A DNA stretch of 64,000 nt, taken from positions 124,001-188,000 of the forward strand of contig DILT01000012.1 of the NCBI GenBank assembly GCA_002425185.1, given 5' to 3'. The translations under genes and the position numbers were made by a program. The stretch comes from Flammeovirgaceae bacterium UBA5585. Its GTDB lineage: Bacteria; Bacteroidota; Bacteroidia; Cytophagales; Cyclobacteriaceae. The notes beneath the pieces are model-generated. The model was not told the origin of the DNA, did no database searches, and saw only the letters and a program-made list of their open reading frames with translations. Below are positions 44,069 to 52,963 of the stretch, in pieces (within the stretch, counting starts at the first letter, position 1; each line of letters starts with the position of its first letter).

Positions 44069-45886
44069 ATGAACGATATAATAGAAGATAAAAAGACTTT
44101 CATGAAAGAGATATTTGAAAACAAAAAGGCCCTGATCATTATAGTGACAGGCGCTCTTTTAATCGGTGGTTTCATCGGATGGATAATCAAACCTTCCGGT
44201 GGACATGAAACTGCCGCTACATCCATGAGCGACCATGAAGCGCACAAAGAACAAACCTGGACGTGCTCCATGCACCCGCAAATCAGGCAATCAGAACCAG
44301 GTAAATGTCCGATTTGCGGAATGGATCTTATACCGGTGTCCACCAGTCGCAATGGATCGACCAGTCCGATGGTGCACGAAATGACTCCCGAAGCAGTTGC
44401 GCTTGCTAACGTCCACACGTCCAGGGTCAGCGGTGTTTCTCCCGAGGGTGAAGTGCACCTTACAGGAAAGATCAGAGCAGATGAAAGGAGATTGGCATCC
44501 ATTACGGCAAAGTTCCCCGGTAGAATAGAACAACTTTTTGTGAGTTTTACCGGTCAACTGGTTCGCCCTGGTGAAAGACTGGCTACCATCTATTCGCCCG
44601 AACTTGTAACGGCACAAAACGAGCTCTTTGAAGCGATCAAATCAAAAGCGACCTATCCGGAGTTGTACGCATCGGCAAGGGAAAAACTAAGGTTGTGGAA
44701 GCTAACTGAAAAACAGATCGATGAAATTGAAAGAACCGGAAAAATTACTGACAAGTTTGACGTGCTGGCCGACAAAGGCGGTGTAGTGACCCAACGAAAC
44801 ATCGCTTTAGGAGATTATGTAAGTACAGGTTCGGTGCTGTTTAATGTGGCAGACCTTAGCCTGGTTTGGGTGATGATAGATGCTTACGAAACGGACTTAC
44901 CCTTTACTAAAATGGGTGATGAAGTAACGTTTACCGTTGCAGCCATTCCCGGAAAAACATTCACTGCCAAAGTAACCTACATTGACCCGGTGATCAATCC
45001 TGATACACGAGCTGCTTCGGTACGCGCTGAGGCAGTAAACTCAAACATGGAGTTGAAACCGGAAATGTTTGTCAATGCCCGCATCCGTTCCGCGGTGAGA
45101 GGAAGCAAACAAACATTGGCTATTCCACGCACCGCTTTGTTATGGTCTGGCAAGCGCTCTATTGTTTATGTAAAAGTGCCCGATACCGAATTTCCTTCGT
45201 TTGAAATGCGCGAGGTTACCATTGGTCCGCGAATGGGTGAAATGTATTTGATAGAAGCCGGACTTGAAGCTGGGGAGGAAGTAGTAACCAATGGTGTGTT
45301 TGCCATTGATGCTGCGGCACAACTTTCCGGAAACTATAGCATGCTGATGCGCCCCAAAGTGAAAACCATGGAAACTTCTGAAGCTTTCAGGGAACAGATC
45401 ACAAAGATTGCAGAAGCATACTTCCAACTGAAAAATTCACTTGTCGCTTCGGACGCGAGTGCGGCTACAAAAGCATTGCAAGGGTTAACGAATACATTGT
45501 CCCGCGTGGACATGCGTTCGCTTAAAGGCCGGGCCCACGATCATTGGATGGCCCTGAAAGCTTCTCTTGATAAGGACCTGCAACAACTAACGAAAGCCAA
45601 TGACCTGGAAACTATCCGTCACCATTTTGCCGGACTTTCAGAAAATATCCTGGATATGGTTGAATCGTTTGGTTTAGAGAAAGACAAAGTCTATAAAGAC
45701 TTCTGCCCGATGGCCTTGGATAATAATGGGGCCCACTGGCTCAGTGAAACAGAAGAAATCCGAAACCCTTATTTCGGTGATGCTATGCTATCGTGCGGAG
45801 AAGTGAAGGAGACCTACAGAAAGGGACAACGAGTGTTTGAAAAGGACGGACCAGTAAAGCAACAATCCGGAGTACACGCCCATTAA
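44069..45886 (+). CDS. cusB: CusB-type adaptor with HMBD and DUF3347 domains
   Basis: A 605-residue membrane-fusion protein. One N-terminal helix is followed by a heavy-metal-binding domain (WTCSMHPQIRQSEPGKCPICGMDL, about 64-90). The adaptor core follows (RADERRLASITAKFPGRIEQLFVSFTGQLV ... LSLVWVMIDAYETDLPF ... GMYLIEAG-like end). From about residue 430 there is a DUF3347 domain ending in CPMALDNNGAHWLSETEEIRNPYFGDAMLSCGEVKE. The Cys/Met sites at both ends suggest Cu capture and transfer to CusA. Confidence 0.9.
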   Translation: MNDIIEDKKTFMKEIFENKKALIIIVTGALLIGGFIGWIIKPSGGHETAATSMSDHEAHKEQTWTCSMHPQIRQSEPGKCPICGMDLIPVSTSRNGSTSPMVHEMTPEAVALANVHTSRVSGVSPEGEVHLTGKIRADERRLASITAKFPGRIEQLFVSFTGQLVRPGERLATIYSPELVTAQNELFEAIKSKATYPELYASAREKLRLWKLTEKQIDEIERTGKITDKFDVLADKGGVVTQRNIALGDYVSTGSVLFNVADLSLVWVMIDAYETDLPFTKMGDEVTFTVAAIPGKTFTAKVTYIDPVINPDTRAASVRAEAVNSNMELKPEMFVNARIRSAVRGSKQTLAIPRTALLWSGKRSIVYVKVPDTEFPSFEMREVTIGPRMGEMYLIEAGLEAGEEVVTNGVFAIDAAAQLSGNYSMLMRPKVKTMETSEAFREQITKIAEAYFQLKNSLVASDASAATKALQGLTNTLSRVDMRSLKGRAHDHWMALKASLDKDLQQLTKANDLETIRHHFAGLSENILDMVESFGLEKDKVYKDFCPMALDNNGAHWLSETEEIRNPYFGDAMLSCGEVKETYRKGQRVFEKDGPVKQQSGVHAH

Positions 45887-45897
45887 CAAAATAAGTC

Positions 45898-46566
45898 ATG
45901 ACTGAACAAAAAAACTTTATACCGGCACTTAAGTACGATTGGCTGACAAAATTCTATGACCCCGTACTTCAGCTAACCATGCCTGAACGAAAGTTCAAAA
46001 AAGCATTGATCGATAAGATGAGAATAGAGCGAGGATATCGGGTACTCGATTTTGGCTGTGGATCACTGACACTTTCCTTAATGGCGGCACAGATGTATCC
46101 TGAAGCTGAATATTATGGAGTTGATATAGATGAAAAAATACTTGCCATCGCAAGCCGGAAAATGGCAGCAGCCAATAAGCATGTTCTCATTCAGCACTAC
46201 GATGGAACAAAACTTCCCTACCCGGACAACTATTTCGACCGCGTTATGTCAAGTCTTGTTTTTCATCATCTTACACTCCGGCAAAAATATGCAGTTCTTG
46301 AGGATATCTACCGCATACTTAAGCCGGGGGGTGAGGTACATATAGCAGACTTCGGCCAACCCTCCAATGTTTTACAGCGAATTGGCTTTTACACCGTTCA
46401 ATTGTTGGATGGGTTCGAAACGACAAATGACAGTGTTAAAAACACGTTGCCGAAAGCCTTGAAAGAAAATGATTTTTCAGACGTAGAAGAAAAAGGTGTT
46501 TTCAAAACCCTTGTAGGTACGGTGCGATTAGTCAAGGCTGTTAAGCCCGTAAACTCAATTTTATAA
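45898..46566 (+). CDS. class I SAM-dependent methyltransferase (second copy)
   Basis: A 222-residue methyltransferase starting MTEQKNFIPALKYDWLTKFYDPVLQLTMPERKFK. Motif I is LDFGCGSLTLSL (less Gly-rich than in the 5252 paralogue), with YGVDIDEKI and VFHHLTLRQK...LKPGGEVHIADFGQ. It lies 11 bases after CusB, just as its paralogue sits in the Czc operon. This supports a metal-linked substrate, but none can be named. Confidence 0.82.
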   Translation: MTEQKNFIPALKYDWLTKFYDPVLQLTMPERKFKKALIDKMRIERGYRVLDFGCGSLTLSLMAAQMYPEAEYYGVDIDEKILAIASRKMAAANKHVLIQHYDGTKLPYPDNYFDRVMSSLVFHHLTLRQKYAVLEDIYRILKPGGEVHIADFGQPSNVLQRIGFYTVQLLDGFETTNDSVKNTLPKALKENDFSDVEEKGVFKTLVGTVRLVKAVKPVNSIL

Positions 46567-46570
46567 AATT

Positions 46571-46702
46571 ATGGCAAAACCATGCTGTCAAACGGATGTG
46601 CAGGAGCAAACGCCATCTGCAAAGAAATGGATCAGGCGAGTCTGGTATTTGATACTTACTGTGATTGTATTACTGCTCCTGTTAGCTCAGTTAACCAGTT
46701 AA
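46571..46702 (+). CDS. 43-residue CC-containing membrane miniprotein
   Basis: A short frame immediately after the methyltransferase. It begins MAKPCCQTDVQEQTPSAKKW and ends in one hydrophobic helix (VWYLILTVIVLLLLLAQLTS), with stop at 46700-46702. The CC pair before a single membrane helix could hold a metal. It follows the methyltransferase stop after 5 bases, which fits co-translation. Conservation next to other Bacteroidetes Cus operons would confirm it. Confidence 0.55.
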   Translation: MAKPCCQTDVQEQTPSAKKWIRRVWYLILTVIVLLLLLAQLTS

Positions 46703-46729
46703 TTATGTTCAACCTAAAATAAATTAACA

Positions 46730-47242
46730 ATGAAAATTAAAATGATGACACTCTGCCTGGCCCTGGTGGCTGGGGGAGCCTACGCGCAACACGATCACGC
46801 AGGTCACCATGACCAAAAGAAAGGTGACCAAAATATGGTAATGTTCAAGGATACAAAACTTGGGGTGGCTTATGAACATTACATTCATGTTAAAGATGCC
46901 CTGGTGGCTTCAAATGCCAACGATGCAAAAACAGCAGCAGGCCAGTTACAGAAAGCCCTGAAAGATGTTAAAGGATCAGCCAAAGCGATTGAGGCAGCAG
47001 AAAACTTTGTCAAGGCTTCTGATCTGACTGAGCAACGCGAGGTGTTCAGTTCATTAAGCAACGAAATGGCTATCCTTGTTAAAGGTGGCAAACTTTCGAT
47101 GGGCTCGCTTTACCTGGAATACTGCCCAATGGCTAACAACAATGAAGGCGCCTATTGGTTATCCAACGAAAAGGAAATCAGGAACCCATACTTCGGTGAT
47201 AAAATGCTTAAGTGCGGTTCTGTGAAAGAAACTATAAATTAA
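46730..47242 (+). CDS. DUF3347 periplasmic protein
   Basis: A 170-residue protein with a signal ending AYAQ and a His-rich start (HDHAGHHDQKKGD). A helical middle follows (YIHVKDALVASNANDAKTAAGQLQKAL), then the DUF3347 tail CPMANNNEGAYWLSNEKEIRNPYFGDKMLKCG. It is the stand-alone version of the CusB C-terminal domain. A role as a periplasmic copper carrier is inferred from the CPM...CG site and His cluster. Confidence 0.83.
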   Translation: MKIKMMTLCLALVAGGAYAQHDHAGHHDQKKGDQNMVMFKDTKLGVAYEHYIHVKDALVASNANDAKTAAGQLQKALKDVKGSAKAIEAAENFVKASDLTEQREVFSSLSNEMAILVKGGKLSMGSLYLEYCPMANNNEGAYWLSNEKEIRNPYFGDKMLKCGSVKETIN

Positions 47243-47260
47243 TTGGTCGCATACTAAATG

Positions 47261-47280
47261 AGGCGGTTATAATGCCGCCT
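47261..47280 (+). other. GC-rich hairpin between two genes
   Basis: AGGCGG pairs with CCGCCT around 8 bases. No T run follows, so it is more likely an mRNA processing or attenuation site inside the copper operon than a terminator. Confidence 0.5.
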
Positions 47281-47290
47281 CCGTTAACTC

Positions 47291-47767
47291 ATGAAGAAGG
47301 AAAAAAGTGAGAGACCTGTAAAACGGTTAAGCAAGAAGGAGAAGGAGAGACGCTATAATATTTTCATTACGGTTTTTGCTATCCTTTTGTTCGGAGCAGC
47401 TTTCGCCTGGATGATAGGCACCATCTACACCCAGGTGAAATCGGACAACGAAGCAGAAGAACAGTACAGATCATCGTTGCCAGTTTCGGGCAATGCCGTT
47501 CCGCACAACCTGGTGTGCATGGTCAATAATATGTACATGGGTGTTCAGCAGATAGCTGTACCGGTGAATGACAAAACCTATTATGGTTGCTGTCAGAAAT
47601 GCGTGAACGATTTAAATGCCGATGAAAGTACGCGCTTTGCTACTGATCCACTAAGCAAAAAAATGGTTGACAAAGCAACGGCCTTCATCATCATCAACCC
47701 CGACAAGTCGGGGGCAGTCCTTTATTTTGAATCAGAACAAAATGCAAAAAAATATTTAGAAAAATGA
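47291..47767 (+). CDS. membrane-anchored Cys-rich (TRASH/YHS-like) protein
   Basis: A 158-residue protein with a basic N-terminus, one helix (FITVFAILLFGAAFAWMIG) and a periplasmic domain. VCMVNNMYMGVQQIAVPVNDKTYYGCCQKCVNDLN, with C-x-M and CCxxC, resembles a TRASH/YHS metal-binding domain as in NosL-like or MlpB-like proteins. FIIINPDKSGAVLYFESEQNAKKYL closes the domain. Its stop overlaps the MCO start (ATGA), so it may load copper into that enzyme. The domain name is a best guess. Confidence 0.65.
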   Translation: MKKEKSERPVKRLSKKEKERRYNIFITVFAILLFGAAFAWMIGTIYTQVKSDNEAEEQYRSSLPVSGNAVPHNLVCMVNNMYMGVQQIAVPVNDKTYYGCCQKCVNDLNADESTRFATDPLSKKMVDKATAFIIINPDKSGAVLYFESEQNAKKYLEK

Positions 47768-49242
47768 AGCGAAGAGAATTTGTAAAGCTATCAGGTGCGG
47801 CAGCCGCCTCGATAGCAATAATACCACCGGTACTACAAAGCTGTGCGGACAATATGAACATGAATATGAACATGGGTTCTAACGCAGTACCTGTGAAAGA
47901 AGGTGCCTTCACCACACCTTTGACCTTTCCAAGCGTTATGACCAGCAACTTTTCCATGCAGGCTAAAGGTAACACCGTGAGTCTTTTGAATGCACAGAGC
48001 ACATCTGTACTGGGCTACACAGATGGAATTTTAGGGCCCACAATAAAAGTAGATAATGGTTCGGATGTTTCCATTGCCTTTCAAAACCAATTATCGGAAG
48101 AAACCAATGTTCACTGGCATGGATTGTTAGTACCAGCCAACATGGATGGCCATCCGAAAGATGTTATTAACAGCGGAAGTAGTTTCAATTTTAATTTGCC
48201 CTTGAGCCAACGGGCAGGAACATACTGGTATCACCCGCATCCACATGGAAAGACAGCCCGCCAGGTATTTATGGGACTCGCAGGTTTTTTTATTGTAAAT
48301 GATTCGGAAGAGCAATCCCTGAATCTTCCCTCGGGCGACCAGGAACTTCTTTTGGTAATCCAGGATAAGCGGATTAAAAATGGCCAGTTAAATTATTCGC
48401 CTTCGATGGATGAGGTCATGACAGGGTACACAGGAGAATATGTGTTGGTAAATGGAAGAAATGCTCCCTTTCACAATGTCTCCACTCGTTATTATCGATT
48501 AAGGATTTTGAATGGTTCAACGGCACGGGTTTACAATATTGCGTTCAGCGATAATCAATCTTTTGAAGTAATCGGGACTGACGGAGGTTTATTGGCGCAA
48601 CCGGTTACCGTCAATTCCCTGCTTATTGGTCCGGGCGAACGGGCTGATATCCTGGTTAGCTTCAAAAGCTTTTCGGTTGGAAAAGAAGTTTATCTGATCA
48701 GCCGAACCTTTAACGGAGGTGCTCAGGGTCGGCAGGAATTCAAGATCATGAAGTTTGTGGTGAACCAGCAGGCAAGTGATTCGTTCACTGTGCCCAATCA
48801 ATTGTCAAGCATTCAACCTATTGCACCAGCCTCGGCATCCAAAACCCGCATCATGAAAATCAAAGGAATGATGGAGGGTATGAATATGGGAAGCATGGGA
48901 AGCGGCATGCACACCATTAACGATAAAGTGTATGACCTCGACCGCATTGATGAAACCGTTCAGGCTGGCGCTACGGAGATTTGGGAATTCGATAACTCAG
49001 ATGGAGATGAGATACACCCGATGCACATTCATGGTGTGCAATTCCAGGTGTTACAACGAACCGGAGGCAGAGGTTCACTCATTGCCACCGAACAAGGTTG
49101 GAAGGATACCGTGTTGGTAATGCCCCGCGAAAAAGTAACGGTGATCATGACATTTCCACAAGAGAAAGGGGTGTTTGTATTCCATTGCCACAACCTCGAA
49201 CATGAGGACGATGGAATGATGCTGAACTATGAAGTTGTTTGA
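47764..49242 (+). CDS. multicopper oxidase (CueO/CopA-like)
   Basis: A 492-residue cupredoxin oxidase. The N-terminus MKRREFVKLSGAAAASIAIIP is a twin-arginine signal, with QSC a possible lipobox. The four copper motifs are HWHG (about 118), HPHPHG (about 158), HPMHIHG (about 418) and HCHNLEHEDDGMM (about 474). Met-rich loops (NMNMNMNMGS; MKGMMEGMNMGSMGSGM) are typical of cuprous oxidases. It probably oxidises Cu(I) to less toxic Cu(II) in the periplasm. Confidence 0.93.
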   Translation: MKRREFVKLSGAAAASIAIIPPVLQSCADNMNMNMNMGSNAVPVKEGAFTTPLTFPSVMTSNFSMQAKGNTVSLLNAQSTSVLGYTDGILGPTIKVDNGSDVSIAFQNQLSEETNVHWHGLLVPANMDGHPKDVINSGSSFNFNLPLSQRAGTYWYHPHPHGKTARQVFMGLAGFFIVNDSEEQSLNLPSGDQELLLVIQDKRIKNGQLNYSPSMDEVMTGYTGEYVLVNGRNAPFHNVSTRYYRLRILNGSTARVYNIAFSDNQSFEVIGTDGGLLAQPVTVNSLLIGPGERADILVSFKSFSVGKEVYLISRTFNGGAQGRQEFKIMKFVVNQQASDSFTVPNQLSSIQPIAPASASKTRIMKIKGMMEGMNMGSMGSGMHTINDKVYDLDRIDETVQAGATEIWEFDNSDGDEIHPMHIHGVQFQVLQRTGGRGSLIATEQGWKDTVLVMPREKVTVIMTFPQEKGVFVFHCHNLEHEDDGMMLNYEVV

Positions 49243-49261
49243 TAAAACTTAAAATCGATTG

Positions 49262-49843
49262 ATGATGAAATCAAAGACGATAATCTTGTGCCTGATTCTC
49301 CTGGGCGAAGTAACCTTTGCTCAGCACGATCATAGCGCAGGGCATAGTACTACACCTGCTCACAAAAAGAAGGAAACCGCTCACTCACACCGTGCGCGGC
49401 CTGAATTCCAACTGCAACTGCAGCAAGTATTTATAGCGAGTCTCCAATTGAATGAGGCACTTGTATCATCTAACGCTGCGAATGCTTCGGCTTCAATCAA
49501 TGAAGTAAAAGCTGCTATATCCAAAGTGGATGTGAATCTGTTGAGAGATGAAGCGTTGATGGACTGGTTGACATATCTGAAGACGTTCAATGAAAATTTG
49601 GACATAATCAGCAGTTCGACAGATCTCGCTACCCAACGAAAGGCTTTTTTATTATTTACTGACTCGTTGAGTAAGAGTTTAAAAACATTTGGCACAGGCG
49701 GTCTCGGCATTTACCAAGGCCATTGCCCAATGGCAAATAATAATGAGGGAGCACATTGGCTTAGTCTCTCAAAGGAAATCCGCAACCCATACTTTGGAGA
49801 AGAGATGTTGAGTTGCGGAAAAATTAAAGAGGTCATTCGATAA
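49262..49843 (+). CDS. DUF3347 periplasmic protein (second stand-alone copy)
   Basis: About 193 residues with a signal ending TFAQ and a His/Lys start (HDHSAGHSTTPAHKKKETAHSHRAR). The DUF3347 body ends in CPMANNNEGAHWLSLSKEIRNPYFGEEMLSCGKIKE. It is a paralogue of the 46730 protein and of the CusB C-terminus. The start is set at the ATG 49262; an in-frame TTG lies just upstream. Confidence 0.83.
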   Translation: MMKSKTIILCLILLGEVTFAQHDHSAGHSTTPAHKKKETAHSHRARPEFQLQLQQVFIASLQLNEALVSSNAANASASINEVKAAISKVDVNLLRDEALMDWLTYLKTFNENLDIISSSTDLATQRKAFLLFTDSLSKSLKTFGTGGLGIYQGHCPMANNNEGAHWLSLSKEIRNPYFGEEMLSCGKIKEVIR

Positions 49844-49873
49844 TTATTTCTAATTCTAACTAACCATTGAAGT

Positions 49874-50326
49874 ATGAAGACATTAAGTGTAATTTTTCTC
49901 TCAGTAGTCATTATTCAAAGCTACGCTCAACGTCCCAACGCGGACGATGTCGCGACAGTAATAGGTACACTGGAGTCGTACAAAAAAGCCATCGAACGGC
50001 TAGACACGGCAGGTACAGGAAAACTATTCGTGTCTAAATCAATTGTCATTGAGTCAGGCAAAATTGAAGGCCGTTATCAGGACTACTTGGCTCATCACCT
50101 TGGTCCTGAATTGGGTGAGTTCAAATCATTTACATTCAGCGATTACAAAGCAGATGTCACGGTAGATTTACCGTATGCATTCGCAACGGAAACTTACAAG
50201 TACACTATTGTATTGAAGAAAGATAACTCCATAATCGAACGGAAAGGAGTGGCCACTACTATCCTTAAAAAAGAAAACGGAGTTTGGAAAATCTGGCAAA
50301 CACATACTTCAGCACGAAGACCATGA
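49874..50326 (+). CDS. NTF2-like secreted protein
   Basis: A 150-residue secreted protein (signal ending SYAQ). The body fits a SnoaL/NTF2-like fold: VIGTLESYKKAIERLDTAGTGKLFVSKSIVIESGKIEGRYQDYLAHHL, then WKIWQTHTSAR as the final strand. The cone-shaped fold often binds small ligands; no catalytic residues can be named. The stop overlaps the next start (ATGA). Confidence 0.7.
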   Translation: MKTLSVIFLSVVIIQSYAQRPNADDVATVIGTLESYKKAIERLDTAGTGKLFVSKSIVIESGKIEGRYQDYLAHHLGPELGEFKSFTFSDYKADVTVDLPYAFATETYKYTIVLKKDNSIIERKGVATTILKKENGVWKIWQTHTSARRP

Positions 50327-50709
50327 GAATAGTCCTTCATACTATATTTTGTTTGCTCGGGGTTCTTCCGCTAAAGGCGCAGCAAGCGGATGCCATTCTT
50401 GGGGATTGGCTGACTGAAAATAATGAAGCGCGCGTGCATATATACGTTGAAAATGGAAAATACTATGGCAAAATCACAACGGTTAAGGATGGCAAAGAAT
50501 CTGCAAAGATTAATACGTTGGTATTGTCTGACTTTGTCTATAATTCCAAAGATAAAGAGTGGAATAATGGAACGGTGCACGACCCGCGTCACGGTCATAA
50601 GGCATCAGGATATCTTGTTTTGAAGAATTCCAATACCCTTAAGGTTGTGGGCTACAAAGCATTACGATGGATCAGCGATTCAGAAATATGGGTGCGGGCA
50701 GATCAATAA
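50323..50709 (+). CDS. DUF2147 protein
   Basis: About 128 residues from the ATG at 50323, with a signal ending LKAQ. ILGDWLTENNEARVHIYVENGKYYGKITTVKDG and GTVHDPRHGHKASGYLVLKNSNTLKVVGYK match the DUF2147 calycin-like secreted family. Function unknown. It is translationally coupled to the NTF2-like gene. Confidence 0.8.
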   Translation: MRIVLHTIFCLLGVLPLKAQQADAILGDWLTENNEARVHIYVENGKYYGKITTVKDGKESAKINTLVLSDFVYNSKDKEWNNGTVHDPRHGHKASGYLVLKNSNTLKVVGYKALRWISDSEIWVRADQ

Positions 50710-50763
50710 TTGTGAATGTTATATCCCTTGATCAACAGACTTTTAATGTTTTAAAAAATACGT

Positions 50764-51225
50764 ATGCAAAACTTACTTCCTGATTGGGCGCCTAATGCGC
50801 ATCCTATGCTGGTACATTTTCCAATTGCCATCATTATACTGGCTGTGTTTTTGGATTTTGTTTATCTGATATGGAGAAAAGAATGGTTACGCAATTCGGT
50901 AATGACACTGTTTGCTTTCGCTGTATTGGCAGGTTTGGTGACTTACCTGAGTGGCAAACAGGCGGTTGATTCCGTCATGGTGCCGATGAACGCTGAATTA
51001 ACCGCCAGCTACCATGCCGATTGGGCCCTGTATACCCTGCTTTACTTTAGCTGTTATACCGCAATCCGGTTTTTTCTCTTCTGGAAAAAAATAGACGGCA
51101 AACGGTTCATCGCCATTCTATTATTCCTTGCTGGGCTGGCAGGGTGTGCTTTGTTGGCAAAAACTGCAGACCTCGGAGGAAAGCTGGTATACAAATACGG
51201 TGTGGGCACGCAAAAAGTAAAATAA
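50764..51225 (+). CDS. DUF2231 membrane protein
   Basis: A 153-residue protein with four hydrophobic helices. MQNLLPDWAPNAHPMLVHFPIAIIILAVFLDFV is the hallmark DUF2231 start, and HADWALYTLLYFSCYTAIRFFLFW follows. Members occur beside copper and cytochrome genes; the paired His/Met near the N-terminus could coordinate heme or copper. Function unproven. Confidence 0.8.
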   Translation: MQNLLPDWAPNAHPMLVHFPIAIIILAVFLDFVYLIWRKEWLRNSVMTLFAFAVLAGLVTYLSGKQAVDSVMVPMNAELTASYHADWALYTLLYFSCYTAIRFFLFWKKIDGKRFIAILLFLAGLAGCALLAKTADLGGKLVYKYGVGTQKVK

Positions 51226-51299
51226 ACCGGTTCATCAATACAATGCTTCATTCATAATTTATAGCACTTTTCATGAAACAAATAGTAAACCTAAAACAA

Positions 51300-52043
51300 A
51301 TGAAAACTTCAAAATCAAATTTATCCGCAATCACAATCATTGTGTTTGTACTTTTCCTGATTGGCACTATTAGTTCCTGCGGTACCAAATCTTCCACGGA
51401 GGAAACCGCTGAGCAAACCCATGAAGCGGAAGAAGCCGAAGGTCACGAACATGACAGCGAAGAGGCTGAACACCATGATCATGATGAGGCGTCCGCCAAT
51501 GAAGGCAGCGGCTCCATAATGTGGATGCCGTCCGGGCAACCTTTCTCCGGCCAACTGAAACTTGTTGAAGGTGACGCCCAAAAGTTGAATGCGGAAACTA
51601 GTACAGATAGCGATGGCACTAAAGTACTCAGCCTGTCACTTTCAGGCGACAGGGTGCTTCTCCTTTTCTATGAAACGTTCGAAGATCTTGGTTCAAACCT
51701 CCAGTTCAAAACGGATGGTTTTCAGGGACAGGTGGCTATTGTGCACCATTATATTGACGCCTCCAATTATGATTATTTATCGCTAACCAACACCTCCATG
51801 CAGTTGGGAAGAAAGGAGAATGGGAAGGATAAAATATTTGACAAAAAAGAAAATAAACTGCCAGGTGATTGGGCCACGTTAACAGTATCATCAGCCGGAG
51901 AGCATTATAAAGGATCACTCAACGGCAAACTGGTTAATCACGGACACGGTAAAACAAAGCCTGGAGGACGGGTTGGCATTCTGCTGGAGGGAAATGGGAA
52001 GGTGATGTTGAAAATGATGGAAGTGATGAAACTCACCGAGTAA
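51300..52043 (+). CDS. His/Glu-rich lipoprotein with LamG-like domain
   Basis: I chose the ATG at 51300. The lipobox is in IGTISSCG. Residues about 33-75 are acidic and His-rich (EAEGHEHDSEEAEHHDHDE), a likely metal-binding linker. The C-terminal about 150 residues form a concanavalin/LamG-like sandwich (DLGSNLQFKTDGFQGQVAIVHHYIDASNYDYL ... GKTKPGGRVGILLEGNGKVMLKMMEV). It may bind copper at the cell surface. No family name is certain. Confidence 0.6.
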   Translation: MKTSKSNLSAITIIVFVLFLIGTISSCGTKSSTEETAEQTHEAEEAEGHEHDSEEAEHHDHDEASANEGSGSIMWMPSGQPFSGQLKLVEGDAQKLNAETSTDSDGTKVLSLSLSGDRVLLLFYETFEDLGSNLQFKTDGFQGQVAIVHHYIDASNYDYLSLTNTSMQLGRKENGKDKIFDKKENKLPGDWATLTVSSAGEHYKGSLNGKLVNHGHGKTKPGGRVGILLEGNGKVMLKMMEVMKLTE

Positions 52044-52074
52044 CTATTTTCGGAATACTTAAAACCATACAACT

Positions 52075-52371
52075 ATGAAAAAATCAATTTGGACAATCGC
52101 CATAGTGCTTTCAGCACTATTCATCACTTCCCAAATCATCACTGGCTGTGGAGGTAAGAAAGAACAATCCACTGAAGAGCACGAGCACGCGGAAGGAGAC
52201 ACTACGAATCATCATCACGATGAAACTGAAATGGATCATAGCCAAATGGCCTATGCCTGCCCGATGCATCCGGAAGTGACCGGAAAAGAAGGCGAAAAAT
52301 GTTCCAAGTGCGGAATGAAATTGGAACCAGTAAAAGACGATCACAGTTCGGATAAGAATAATGACCATTGA
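52075..52371 (+). CDS. heavy-metal-binding (HMBD) lipoprotein
   Basis: A 98-residue lipoprotein (TGCGGK lipobox) with an acidic/His linker (EEHEHAEGDTTNHHHDETEMDHS). The HMBD motif is YACPMHPEVTGKEGEKCSKCGMKLEPV. The same motif occurs in CusB (44069) and CopB (55690). It is probably a periplasmic metal buffer. Confidence 0.85.
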   Translation: MKKSIWTIAIVLSALFITSQIITGCGGKKEQSTEEHEHAEGDTTNHHHDETEMDHSQMAYACPMHPEVTGKEGEKCSKCGMKLEPVKDDHSSDKNNDH

Positions 52372-52432
52372 CAAAACCGAATAAGACGTTGTTATTATCA
52401 CCAATGCCCAACTCAATACAATAGAAGTTGAT

Positions 52433-52963
52433 ATGAAAAATAGCGCACCTGTAATTCTTTTAAAATTAAGTTTACATTTAGTCATGGTTGTTTCTGTGAT
52501 CCTTGCGGGTTGCAACAAAAAATCGGAAAATTCAGACACGGCTTCACGAGAAAGTATTTATGATGACATTGAATTGAAGGATGTCAACGGGATGCCTATT
52601 GATCTAAACCAATACGAGGGTAAGGTGATCTTCATCAATTTCTGGGCTACATGGTGCAAACCCTGCCTGGCCGAAATGCCATCCATCGAAAAAGCGCAGT
52701 CGATTTTAGAAGAAAAGAACATCATATTTTTGTTGGCCTCCAATGAAGAACTCACCCGCATTCAAAACTTCAAGAATAAAAGTAGTCTGAAGTTCAATTA
52801 TGTGCAGGTGCAAAATATGGAGGCCCTAAATATTCAGGCACTTCCAACAACATTTATTATTGATCCCAAAGGAGAACTTATTTTTTCAGAGGCCGGCTAT
52901 CGCAATTGGGAAGATCCAAAGAATATTGAACTGATTACCAAAATCATGAACAACTATGAATAG
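52433..52963 (+). CDS. TlpA-like thioredoxin lipoprotein
   Basis: A 176-residue protein with lipobox LAGC (C27). The thioredoxin active site is WATWCKPC (C75, C78) in the TlpA-like order INFWATWCKPCLAEMPSI, with the cis-Pro in IQALPTTFIIDP. It probably keeps periplasmic Cys of copper proteins reduced. The stop overlaps the next gene by 8 bases. Confidence 0.85.
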   Translation: MKNSAPVILLKLSLHLVMVVSVILAGCNKKSENSDTASRESIYDDIELKDVNGMPIDLNQYEGKVIFINFWATWCKPCLAEMPSIEKAQSILEEKNIIFLLASNEELTRIQNFKNKSSLKFNYVQVQNMEALNIQALPTTFIIDPKGELIFSEAGYRNWEDPKNIELITKIMNNYE

